Assembly: GCA_025267735.1 (NCBI GenBank)
Contig: CM046298.1
Coordinates: 36,145,264-36,209,263, forward strand
Direction: 5' to 3'
From: Mactra quadrangularis
Lineage: Eukaryota; Mollusca; Bivalvia; Venerida; Mactridae
DNA: 64,000 nt
The notes under the pieces were generated by a model. That model was given only the letters and a program-made list of their open reading frames with translations, searched no databases and was not told where the DNA came from. Both the position numbers and the translations under genes were made by a program. Of the stretch, positions 33,229 through 44,815 are shown piece after piece; positions within the stretch are counted from its first letter, which is position 1, and each line of letters opens with the position of its first letter.

Positions 33229-36200
33229 TATACCAGAGCTATAAGTTCCCATCATTCCCCTCACGCCTTTCGCAAGTGCTCTTCTTTCTCACATTAAAAT
33301 CCATGATCAGTTAATGGGCTCAAACCCAGAGATTGCTAAGACAGCGGCAGTCTGTTGCCAAGTATCAATGATTTTGTAATAAAAAGGGAATTCTCTTAGA
33401 CCAGATTTCATAAATATCACTTGCCATCATACAATGACCAATCAAATTACAGCTTTTCAATTTTCATCCAATAAAATGAAAGCATCCCAAAGATTATTTG
33501 ATCTTACATAAATTATACCAACAACCAAATCAGGAATGTAATATGAATCTCACATATTTCAACCCAAAATTTCTGGAATGCAAATCATTTCTTATATTAA
33601 ACAAACAAAGCCACAATGTCTTTCTTGGTACAAAAACATCCATTATACAAATTATCAACAACATCAAAAAGTCAACAAAGCCAGGACACATGTTTTTTCT
33701 GAAATTCCAGTAATATTTTATCTCTGATTTGAAGTCTTGCTGATTTACAAAGTTTCAGCCTTTAATTCTAAGCTCTTAGTCTTCAATGTAGTGCAGCATT
33801 CAACAATATCAGAAGTACAAATCAAAGCCATACTTCAATGCAAAAGATAATCAGAACAAATTTTCTTAAGATTATATTACCAATTGTTTATGAAATGCAA
33901 TACATAGAAATCTACCATTATTTACATTTTTAGTCTTACATAGTCACTGTATTCACATTGGAAAACATCTGCTTTTTCAAAAAGTTATGAAAGTAAGGAA
34001 GGGGGCTATGTCAACAGGGCTGACTTTAGAGGTCTAATGAGTTTAACATATGTTTTTACTGCAAAATGCCTCAAAAAAGTTAACCAACTCTACTGGATTC
34101 CAATTATTGCTGGCTAAGTGATGAAAATTATACCGAGTAAATTCTGAGCTTTCCGTAAATATTAGCATATTTTTATCCTAAATAACCTCTACTAATTTAA
34201 TCAAAAATTACAAAAAGAGTTCTGGCTACTCAGAAACATGCTGATATGAACTTCAAAGTATTTTTCAAGAATTTGCCTACACCAACAATAAATGATGTAT
34301 TCTTAAATAGACGAACATACAGTAGAAAATCCAACCTCTTACTTCATTAGTCTTCCACGCCTCTCGCTCTATTAGTCTATAAGATAACGGTAAATTTACT
34401 AAAACAATTATTTAGCCTATCCTCTTCTATGTACATTATAATTCCTTGTTTTTCTTCACCATTAACATAAGACTTCTTTAACTATATTGTTTGAACTATA
34501 TCACAATTTATGATATTTTAGTAAGTAAAAATATTTTTAAAAATGTACAGCAATTTTTGAATATTTCTGTTCAGCAAAGAATTATTTGAAAACAAAAGCA
34601 ATTAGCAACTGCTAGTTGTTACAAATTCATGAGTGGCAAATTCAGAACATTTTATGAAATTCTATATAGACCAAAAAAGTAACAAACAAAATTTATTTTT
34701 AAAGTTACATACTTTTCAGAAGGGCACCACTTAAAATCAAAATGCTTTGGAAATTTATAACATCAACATGTCTTTAATAGATAGCTATTTTAAATTCAAT
34801 AAGTTTTGTTTAAAAACTAAAATTCTCAGCTTGATGATATTTATTTTGCACAGAGAAGTTGTTTGTACAAGTTTTTTGTAATCTTAGACAGAAACACCAT
34901 AAAAAATGATGATTCTTTCCTGACCAGCTTTGTAAATATCACAAGAAATGACAGAAGCAGTCTAGTAAGGATTCTTAATCCTTAAAAAGCCTTATAAAGC
35001 ATCTGAATCACAAAGACTGAATTCTTAGTAATCATCCAAGTTGTCAAGAAGCTTGGAAAAAATGTATTAAAGCTTCTATAATAGTCAGACTAAGCAGAAG
35101 TTAATGATATAAAATTGTTGTTCTTCAATATTGGAGAGTAATCCTCACAAAGTGTAAAATAAATGGCAGGAAGATGATTTATGATGGTATGGCAAGTTAA
35201 TTGTTATCACCATTGAAGGATATGACTAGAATAACATACAGTGTGACAGGAAAATGGCTTTGGTGACAAGGACTATAATTGTTACATTACAATCTTCATC
35301 TGACTGCTGGTTAAATTACTGACCAACAATATGGCTGACCAACCTAGTAAATTATACACATTAACTGCAGATAGTCGACACCTGCTAAGGTAATGAATCA
35401 TTGAATTAGGAGAAAGATGACTTTTATGGAGCAATATATTTGTTATACACAAATGACCAGTTGATGTATAAGACTAATTACTTGATTTATGACTTCAAAT
35501 ATGTCCAGGTAAAAGCTTATTATTTATATTTCTATGTCCTTAGAGGCAAATAAATATAATCTGATGATTTATTTCTACAATGTATAAGTATAAGAAATAT
35601 TTATTCTAAGAATCTTTTTCAGAGAGTGCTTTGTATTATGATCCTCTTGTTTTACTTGAGATTCAAAGTTCAAAGAAATGATGCCCACTGAATTTTTTAT
35701 TTTCAATGGGAGCAATAATACATGCGAAGAAGATCAGCATGAACACACTTAAGAAATAAAAATTAATGGGTGCTTAACAAAAAAAAACAGTCCTACAGAC
35801 TGTATTTTGTATTCCAAGCATACAAATGACATGGTTTTCAATTCATACCAATTAGGACCTTCATCACTATAAAAAGAGACAATTCACAGTAGGACATCCA
35901 ATCAGCAATGACAGGTTTGATCACGTCACTGTCATGTGTCAAATTGAATAACCAAATCAAACCATCTTCTAAAACAAGCTACATTATGTGAACAATTTGC
36001 CCAAAATTACCCAAATTTCTGATAATTGCTTTTTCGCTGTTTGAACAATTGGCCCTAATTTCAGTGGACAAGTCTCAATTTAGGAAAGCAGCAGTTTTAA
36101 CAAATTGTCCTATCTAAGTATTGTGAATTTAATGAGGTTTTCCCAAACTGCAGACACGTTTTGTCAATCAAATTAAGTCAATTGTAAAGAGTTGACAATA

Positions 36201-38524
36201 GAGATGTCATACTTGCTGTGAATCACTTCAGGATATGTAATAATAATGTGCTACCACCTAAAGTCTGTCAACACCAAATAAACCAAGTATTCAGAATTTA
36301 ACTTTTAAGTGAATATAGTTTTGTTGTCACTTGAGTTTGAGAAGATACCTTTTCTGACCTTCTCATGGCCTTCTCAAATAATAAGCACAATTATATCACC
36401 TATCTGAAAAAACTAGCCCAATTTTTACAAATCTTGATGTATGTTTGTTGATTCAGTTGTATGTGATAATGTGATAATAGCAGTCTCATCATATAACTTC
36501 AGTGAGCTTTTCTGCAATACAGTTCAGCAAGAACGCTTGAATTAAGTTGGACCATACAGATAAATGAAATACAACACAAACTCTTCAATCTTCAACCATA
36601 ACAACTGACCTAAGATGCATGATCAGAGGACTATACTTTTCTGTCCAGATTGGCCTGATAACTAGCAGCCATTGCTGGACACAGAGAAAACTGGACAACT
36701 TGAAATGATCCATGGTCCTTGTTTGAAGACAAAAGACAAATGCCATAACACAGTTTAAGTGATAAAATTATTTTTGTCAACATGTAACATACCAACATAC
36801 AGTTAATATTTCACAACAGATGTCTTCTGTCCATCATGAAATACATTATACTGGCTTATATAGTTAGATAGGAAGGTTGAAAAGAAGTATATATGAAACA
36901 TCTCCACAAGGAGTTGACACTGTCTAATGAGCTTGCTTCAAGCAATGTGTGGATATAGGCAAAGGTGGAGAGAAGATATTAAACAAGGCTAGAAGCAACA
37001 TTTTGATAGTAAATGTCAACTATAATTTGGTCACTTACATACGTGTAATGCTTTTATAATGAAACAAACAGATTAATCAATGAAATGTTGCATAAGGAAT
37101 GCATTATTTGTAAATGACGTAAACAAAAAGTTAACGATAAAGAAGGACTTTAATCTTTAATATTTGTTAGCCTAAACTTTTAGTTTCAGATGGTTTTTTT
37201 TATTGGATTTTACGATGCTCATCAACATTTTTTGTCATATTATGTAAAACAGCCACTAACTTAACCAGTTTTCATAAAACTTTTCATTGCCAATATAAGC
37301 TTACCCTTTCACGAGAAGTGGACAAACCTCTCCATTTATGGATATCTTTTAAATATTAATTTTTCGTGGGAAAGTATAACCAGTTGCTACTAGGAATCAA
37401 ACATGTAACGTAAGGAATAAAAATCCCGCTCTCTACCAATATGTCATGACTGCAGCAAACTAACAAAATGATCAGGAAAGTCTAAGTATATATAACAGGA
37501 TTAATCATTACTTAAAATATGAACAATGTAGTTGGATTCCAACAAAGCTGCAAAATCATTTTATGACTCAGGCCAATGATATGTCTCCACAGTTAGTCAC
37601 CTTGAGGCCATTATATCAAACATGCACTGTATTTCCACTGAAAATGACTTGAAATATATTTGATAAGCATTGAGCTGGCACTCAATTAATTTTCCTATGA
37701 CATCATAACAAAGGTATTAGTTTTAAAAACATTTACACTATTTGCAAAATGAGCATTCCTGTTAGTTCTAAATTTAAATCTTTGATTGTAAACATCCAAA
37801 TATGCATAGAGTGGCAGTTCAAGACTTTTCCACAACAGCAACATAAATTTATACTGCTTAGTGATGGAAAATATATATCTGAAAACAACTTATTCATATT
37901 GCTGGATAGACATAACTATTAATTAGTCCTTTTTGACCAGCTGGCTGTTCTAAATGAGCACATTCATGCAATTTAGAACAACTCGTATAATGACACATTT
38001 GTTACATGTCCTTGCACATTTAACATTGCATTATGCATTACAACCTCAGTGCAGTCACCTAGAAGCTGTAATTATGCAATTATAACACAAAATGTTTCAA
38101 CAACAAAAAATGACTCAAACCAGTAAAAAGCAACAATATAAAAGTTGTTTTATCAGAAAGATAAATGAATACTTCATGAACAAGGTATGAACTTGTCATG
38201 CTACAATGTAAGTTCAGATAAACCAGTAACATGTGCATAAATATGAACACCAGGTAAAGAACAAAACAGATGAAAAGAAGTAGGTCCAATTAAAATACAA
38301 CAGTTTATAATTAAGACCCACTTTTGTTAACAAGAAACATTGTGAAAAATGTAAGGACCCATCTTCATTATGACATGAGTTTATAATGTTATAATTCTTA
38401 ATGAATGTTTAGTACATCAAGCTGTCATTATGTATGTCATATAAAACATTTAATGTCTTATACTTCTTGTCAACCTTATAACAGACATATATGTTTCCTC
38501 TTTGTAATTGTTGACAACATACTA
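33229..38524. other. Intron 1 spacer
   Basis: About 5.3 kb of AT-rich DNA with no recognised gene, RNA or mobile element. Confidence 0.45.
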
Positions 38525-38718
38525 TCTGTTATAACTTGCCCCAGTAACACTGCTCGTTGGTGCTGTTATAACTCGGCCCTGGTAATCCTCAGCTATTGCA
38601 CAGTTATATGCCCCGATACTCGGGACTGTGGCTTGCCCTGTTAACCTGGACAGAGGCACTGTTATTACTTGGCCCTGGTAACCCCTGACTGAGGCATGGT
38701 TACAACTTGCCCTAATTA
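38525..38718. repeat. Degenerate minisatellite, unit about 38 bp
   Basis: Four to five diverged units each built on GTTATAACTTGCCCTGGTAA followed by a GC-richer part (such as CCTGACTGAGGCAC). Unit starts lie near 38526, 38563, 38600, 38659 and 38697. GC content is clearly above the surroundings. Confidence 0.78.
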
Positions 38719-38731
38719 TGTAACATCAGAC

Positions 38732-39023
38732 TTTGGCACAGTAGGCTAAGAGCTTAATTAAATATCTAGCATCCTTAATGGGTTGCTGATTTGAGTCTCA
38801 CCTAGCCTCTTTATTCTCTTCCAAAGACTTCCATAAAGAATCAACAATATACAAAACATCAATTTTCCTCAATTTACTGTGGTATATGAAGATTAGTTCC
38901 CTGCCTTGGGGAAGGGTAGATAATTTCTACTTACAGGCTAAGGTCCAGGGAAGATAGGTAAGGTGAGCTAGCTATCATAAAAAGACCACAACTTAGGTTG
39001 ACGCAGCCTTAAAACCAAGAATT
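38732..39023 (+). mobile_element. tRNA-SINE family 2, diverged copy
   Basis: The head GGCACAGTAGGCTAAGAGC with B-box-like GATTTGAGTCTC (near 38788) is followed by GGGGAAGGGTAGATAATTTC, GGTCCAGGGAAGATAGGTAA and TTAGGTTGACGCAGCCTTAA, in the same order as 28489-28701. Longer than that copy, apparently by an insertion after the B box. Confidence 0.62.
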
Positions 39024-39553
39024 AAAATAACTTGCCCTTTCACTGCCATACAGTTCCAATGCTCAACATGCATGATATGTTTCTATTAATCAAATTAGTA
39101 TCTAAAGTTGCATTTATTACTCTAACTAATTAATAATTTTTATGTCTTGCGAATTACATTTTTATTTTTACATGATTATTGCATTGTTATAGAGATTACA
39201 TTCAATACTGAGACTGACATGACATGTCTAACAATCAAGCATAGGAACATATTAAAAATGAACTGTTTTCAATGTCATTCTGTTATAGAAAAAAAGATGT
39301 TGATAGTTGGTGCTATAAGCCAGATGCCCTGGATTTTGATTCAAGGTCTCTGAATACAAAACGTAGGATAAATGTACATGGTACAATGAATATGTAGAAT
39401 GAATATAAAATGCAAGTCATTGTATTCCAGAAATTCCAATCATGATTCCTGAAGAAACCCACTCTTATTAAAAGCAGACTGTAACTGTATGCTCCACTAA
39501 ATTTTCCCTTCAATAGATATGAAGGTTTTTACAAACTAGTCATGTTCAGTTTG

Positions 39554-39866
39554 GCCTGCCTAAGCTAGCTCATTTAGTAGCACCCAAGTCTACTGATCAA
39601 AAAGTAGTCGGTTTGATTCTTGGGCAGGGTATACGTTTTTGGAGTTTGGTAATCAAATTCTTTATTCAGTAGTTCTCCCTCCTACCACTGATTCTAAACC
39701 AAGTAGGGCAGTTATTAGTCACTGACTAAGTTTACGTTTATTTTAAGTTAAAAACTAAATCCAGACATTTAGTCTTTCCAGGAACAGTGAGCAGGTTGAC
39801 TGATGCCCATGATATAACCTTTACAAATTACAATGTGTTGCTATGGTCATAAACCCAAACAAAAAA
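39554..39866 (+). mobile_element. tRNA-SINE family 1, full-length but diverged
   Basis: Head GCCTGCCTAAGCTAGCTCAT with A box and B box GGTTTGATTCTTGG, body with CAGTTATTAGTCACTGACTA and TCCAGACATTTAGTCTTTCC, and tail TTGCTATGGTCATAAACCCA ending in an AAAC/AAAA run. Flanking duplication not clear. Confidence 0.85.
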
Positions 39867-40465
39867 TACAGAGACTTCCTTAAACTTTGTGTAATTCTGA
39901 CATCAGTTAATCTATAACCAGACAAAAGTGACTCCCTGACTGAAGAGGTGAAATTTACAAAAGTATAGCAGGAATAGATCTGATTTTTAATGAGATTAGA
40001 ATGTACCCCACAGAGTCTGTAAAAAAAATGAGTATAAAGGTGATGACACTGACAACACAGAGTATTAAAAGATTAAACCACTTGACCATACTGAAAAGTG
40101 AAGATGAGTTTGTCTTGCTTACACAACAAACATATGGTTTTATCAACATAATTACAAACAATGTTTAATGTTTAGATATGAACATATGTCAATTTTGTTG
40201 TTAACTAAATGTGATGGCAGGTGCCTGCCTAATTGGATATCATATTGCCAACTTGTTTATATTTATAATATACAAAACAAGAGATCACTGTCTATGCCCT
40301 TCAGTCTATGATTACAGGTAGTCTTTGACTTAGAATTGAAAATTAACAAATTAATCAAACTTCCGGGAGACTCAAGGTCATTGACTTAATGGCGGAAAAT
40401 ACATTCTACTGTTAGAAACATAAATTAATGCTAAAATAGTCCATAGAGAGACATTACAGCCTTTA
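39867..40465. other. Intron 1 spacer
   Basis: About 600 bp, nothing recognised. Confidence 0.45.
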
Positions 40466-40743
40466 CAGTAAAGTTCCACTATAAAAATAAAATGGTCTTA
40501 ATAGTGAAATGATCTTAATATAGGGGTCTTCTTAACTAAGTATTTGGGACTTGAAGTTTTGCAAAATTTGAATTTTTGTGATTAACAAGGTGTTCTTTAT
40601 AGCAGAGCTGAGTCTTAATATACTGGAACCAAATGTGCTCCATATATGGACCTTTTCGTTCTAAAATTAAGCATTTGGGACTAATAGAATATCAAATATC
40701 GCATTGCAATAAGCAAGGTGGTCTTTGTAGCTGAACTTTATAG
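40466..40743 (+). mobile_element. Pogo/Tigger-like MITE family G, copy with internal duplication
   Basis: Starts CAGTAAAGTTCCACTATAAA and ends GTAGCTGAACTTTATAGTA. The interior contains two successive versions of the same block (AAGTATTTGGGACTTGAA ... AACAAGGTGTTCTTTATAGC and AAGCATTTGGGACTAATA ... AGCAAGGTGGTCTTTGTAGC), so it is about 100 bp longer than sister copies. TA flanks are typical of Tc1/mariner-superfamily insertions. Confidence 0.75.
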
Positions 40744-42427
40744 TATAAAAAAATCATGTATCATAGCTGACTATGACAATTAAAGAATAATTTATGTTTG
40801 AAATTAGCTTATGGAAGTTATTTTCTATGAAAAAGATATTTTTCATGGGTCAAGTATGTGGCAGGCTGAGAAAGGTATTGTTATTTAAAATATGTGTAAC
40901 TTAGTCTCACTAGAGAACAACTGATATTACAAAATTAGCATTTAGGTATCATGTACTGTCATATGATGCTCAGCAGGCTTCAATCTTCTCAATTACAGTT
41001 ATGATAAACCACTATTGAAGTCCACATCATTTTCTTTGTTTGAACAAATATTAAAGGTAAATATATTATAATTTGGCGTTTCAACTTTGGCTTTAAAGTT
41101 GTACATGTACTTAAAACTGAATGGTCCTCACCTGATGAGCAAACACTTCAGCTGCTGTCTTATGATTGTCATTGTGGATGGTCAATACTGAGATTTTTTT
41201 AAGAAACAATTTTAATACCCTGTGGCCATTTGTTATTTAAGACTGATGGATAAAATGCATGAACTAATTACAACTACGAATAATTTCATTGCAATGATTC
41301 AGGTTGATAAATCATTCGTCAGACCATTAGACGTGCAGTCTCGACTCATACATTTTTCTGGCAAAGCAGAGAATCATAACTTACGGTAATTGAAACAAAA
41401 TCAAAACTATCAATCAAGGCACAAAAAACATGGCTGCCAGCAAAAAACATGTTGTTATTACATCTCATTCAATTTTCATGCATTTATTTATAATTCAAAT
41501 TACACAAGAAAAAACCTTGCTGCTGCTGCTGCAGTATGGACTTTATCCATTTTCATGTTATTTCTCTATTAAAGAATTTAGACTGGTTTTCTGACAGTTT
41601 TATTAGTTAAGTTGTCTAAAATCATCATCGACTCAACCATACATTTTCCAATAATTTGGCAAACAGGGAAAGAATTACTGATTGCTATAAAACATTTGGC
41701 AAAGTAAACAGTTAACATAGTATAGAACCATGCTCGGCATCGTAATCCAAGCATTCTCGCTCTACCCTCATTTTCTTGTAAAAACATTTTCCAAATGTAT
41801 TTCTAAACTTTCTAGTATCAAGTGCGTTTGCAAATAGTTTTTCATTGCCCAAGAAGAATTTGTTTCATGCAGTTAACTCCTATACTAATGATTTCCTTCC
41901 TACGCTAGAAATCTTGGGAGGATTCCTGACAATTCTCTCCCTCGTTTGCAACGTAACACGGTCATAACTCATTCTCTCGGAACATTATGGAAATAGAAGT
42001 ACAGCAGATATGCTTTATGAATATCATGCACAGCTTAACGTTTTATAGCCAATAAAACAATTACTAGTTCCATAGTAATATGCCCAACTTGTAGTCATAC
42101 AAACTGTTTTGACAACATAAGTGATTCAACAGCCATGTATATATGTTAATGTACATAAACAGCAAATCTTCAAAGTAACAAATGTACAGGTTAAATCAAA
42201 ATAAAACTTGTTACAGAAGATTTGTGGGAGCGAGAACCGTTTTTTGTTTCATTTTTTTAGCAACACAGATAAATATTATTTGGAACCTGCTTGTGAGTTA
42301 TTAATATGAAATCATGCACATAATGAGAGCAGGTATTATGTATTTAAAGATTGTTTATGATGCCTGTCCCATGTAGCAGCTATCATCAATTTTCAACAGT
42401 TACAATAACAAGTGATTATTTTAAAAC
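40744..42427. other. Intron 1 spacer
   Basis: About 1.7 kb. A short (CTG)n run lies at 41519-41535. A minus-strand frame near 41750 starts with a hydrophobic stretch but has no suitable donor, so it is not called. Confidence 0.45.
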
Positions 42428-42577
42428 AGGGTAGCAGGATGCAGCACTTTGCTCTTAGTCTCTTTTCTGTTGTTTTGTTCCTCCTTAAGTCAAAAAAGAC
42501 ACTTTGAAAATCAACCCTCTGATAAGCCATGCCCCTTTTTCGGCCTCCCTGCCCTTTTCTGAACTTTAGAATAATCA
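42428..42577 (+). repeat. Dispersed repeat family L, copy 1
   Basis: Shares with 51276-51470, in order: GCAGGATGC, GCAC, TTTTGTTCCT, CTTAAG, AATC/CATCAACC, GCC-TGCC/CCTTTTT, CCTCCCTGCC/CCTCTCTGCC, TTTTCTGAA/TTTTCTAAA and AGAATAATC. No coding capacity. Confidence 0.6.
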
Positions 42578-42640
42578 GTTATTTTCTTTTTTGCAGCAGC
42601 CATGGCGTAGTGGTTAGCATGTCCGACTTCGAACTCTGAC

Positions 42641-42780
42641 AGCTCATTTCAAATTGGGTGACGTAGACCATGTAAACAAGTTACTAAACATAACGATTTC
42701 TTGATGAATATTGTAATGAGAAAAAGTCACCTGAACGTGATCCTCGTAAGAAAACGGCCCGATCTAAATTAGTGAGTAGG
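42641..42780 (+). repeat. Dispersed repeat family D, copy 2
   Basis: Contains GCTCATTTCAAATTGGGTGA, CGTAGACCATGTAAACAAGT, GAGAAAAAGTCACCTGAACG and GATCTAAATTAGTGAGTA, matching the minus strand of 44486-44815 closely. It is preceded by a tRNA-A-box-like stretch (CATGGCGTAGTGGTTAGCAT, 42601-42620). Confidence 0.72.
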
Positions 42781-43207
42781 AAAGCAGTTTTAATCAGATT
42801 GGTACATGTGTATATATATATTTACAACAAACTAAGTTGTGGTCTATTCTGTCCTGGTTTTTCCATAGCCCTACAAATAATCTAACAGTATTTTAAAATC
42901 TGAAAGAACATGAGAATCAGCTGTTTCAACAATTTAAACAAAATTCAACCTTCCATACTAACTATTCGTTATATTTATTATCTCATTCTATCGTTAATTC
43001 ATTATAAATAATGACTAACAAAAATGCATAAAACTCAATTAATTAATTAAGATAATTGGGCTTAATTACTCGAGGGAAAACTGTACTCAATTTCATGTAA
43101 AAATGGTAAACCATTGTGGTTTTGAATGAATTAAAGTCACTAATGAAAATTTGTAGTTGAAAATAAAAATAATGAAATTAGCATTGTAGGACTGACAACA
43201 AATAGTT

Positions 43208-43228
43208 TGTTGGTTGGGGGGGGGGGGT
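43208..43228 (+). repeat. Poly-G tract
   Basis: An uninterrupted run of G after GTTGGTT. Similar tracts lie at 4291-4302 and 57931-57942. Confidence 0.9.
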
Positions 43229-43439
43229 ATTTTGTTGCGCTTTATATATGTTATCTTGAACAACTGTTCAACGGTATCTCATCAGTCAGTTAACCTAAGC
43301 TTAGGCTTAGAATGATATTTATCAACTCATATTGTTTTTTATTCAACTGTCAGTGGCTATTCATTAACTCCACTGATTTAATTACTGACTACAGTACTTC
43401 AGTTTTCATGCAATACAAATGGATGTCCTTATTTTATTT

Positions 43440-43601
43440 ATAAAGACCACAAAAGATCACCATAATTGGTTATTGCAAAATCATGAGAATTTTACCTTTT
43501 TTAGTCCCAAAACAGCCTAATTAAAAAAAGTCCCTATAAAAAGACTGTTCTTTTAGTAAGAGTATTAATTTCGATGATCCTTATAGTGAAACTTTACTGT
43601 A
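43440..43601 (-). mobile_element. Pogo/Tigger-like MITE family G, copy (minus)
   Basis: Minus strand begins TACAGTAAAGTTTCACTATA, then AGGATCATCGAAATTAATAC, TTAGGCTGTTTTGGGACTAA and TGCAATAACCAATTATGGTG, and decays near TTATAAATA. One clean terminus is visible, the other is lost. Confidence 0.7.
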
Positions 43602-43689
43602 GTAAAAATTTTGATATTCAAGATTGGTAGAAACTCCTTTCATAACAAAATTTCAAACATTAGGTTGATGTATAAACCTCATATCCATG

Positions 43690-43757
43690 GTGGCCAACAA
43701 GACTGTAGTAAGTGCATTGCGTAAAAGAGCGAGTTATAACAGTCTTGCAGGCAAGCC
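43690..43757 (+). repeat. Near-palindrome family E, copy 4
   Basis: Left arm GTGGCCAACAAGACTGTAGT has lost part of the GCCTGC outer arm; right arm TTATAACAGTCTTGCAGGCA. The loop AAGTGCATTGCGTAAAAGAG is identical in layout to copy 2. Confidence 0.75.
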
Positions 43758-44388
43758 TCGCAATACAACAGAACATTGTACCATATATACCATTCCTTGG
43801 AAAATTATGTCCCAGAATAAAATAAAGCCAGGATTATGTCAGATTAAACAAATTTGAAGTTACATTATCTAAATATAATCTATACAGCTAACAATAAAAC
43901 TTGATATAAATATTTAACAGGGATATAAAAGTTTATGTGGGTGGGATAGTTCATCTCTTTCGGTAGATATAAACTGTTTGATTGGTTTGAAATCTCTGCT
44001 TAATGTGTGCAGAACATAATCTAGTGATATCATTAAATGTAAAAGTCTTTAAACGACTGATTACACAAAATTTATCAGTGATAAAAGCCATATGGTTCAT
44101 GATGAAACCTCTTTGCTGTTCTCTAGTTATCACAGACTTTTACATCTACCCCAAAGGAGAAACAACTACAGGAAAGAGAAGAAATCAACAAAAATAACAC
44201 AGCTTGTCAACTTTTTAATTATAGTTTTCTTTGATATTCTTAATAGATTATTATCTGTTTCTCATAATTAATTATCATCATTAACTACATTGCCACCTTA
44301 ATTAACTTAGAACAGCCTGAAAAGTCAGACTAAAAATTAAATACAGCTTAATTGTCAGTGTGGTTACAATTATAACAATATGTAGGTA

Positions 44389-44430
44389 CAGTGAAGTTCC
44401 ACTACTTTGATCATCATTGTTTGTCTTATA
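44389..44430 (+). repeat. Solo terminus of MITE family G
   Basis: TACAGTGAAGTTCCACTACT followed by TTGATCATCATTG resembles the start of family G copies, but no matching right end or interior follows. Confidence 0.5.
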
Positions 44431-44485
44431 CTGGGACATCATTCTGGTTAAATAAAGCAATTCATCATCATTTTTTGAACAATCT

Positions 44486-44815
44486 GATTAAAACCCGATC
44501 TAAAATTTTACCGCTCGCATACTCGCTAATTTAGATCTGGCCTTTTCCAAACAAAGGTCACGTTCAGGTGACCTTTTCTCATCATAATATGCATGACAAA
44601 TTGTTATGATACGTAACTTGTTTACATCGCCTACGTCACGCAATTTGAAATGAGCCACCCAATCGCAGCCTGTGAATAATACCGCTGTTTAATTTACATA
44701 CAAACCTTGGTCTAAAAATAGAAATTACGAAATCAAAATGTGATTAATAGTGTTTTTGTCAAGATGAAAGCTACGCATTGATTGGTCGACACAAAGTTCA
44801 TCTCGATGTGACCTT
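44486..44815 (-). repeat. Dispersed repeat family D, longest copy
   Basis: Minus strand reads AAGGTCACATCGAGATGAAC, AACACTATTAATCACATTTT, TTTTTAGACCAAGGTTTGTA, CTGCGATTGGGTGGCTCATT, TGCGTGACGTAGGCGATGTA, AAGGTCACCTGAACGTGACC and GATCTAAATTAGCGAGTATG. The first two-thirds match 1391-1645 and the last half matches 42641-42780, so this copy joins the other two into one family. No open frame; internal short inverted words (GATCTAAA / TTTAGATC) near its 3' end. Confidence 0.78.

Noticed and set aside
41578..41787. Minus-strand frame with a hydrophobic start that could be a signal peptide
   Set aside because: No donor in the needed phase after the hydrophobic stretch, and no match to the start of mature FGFRL1.
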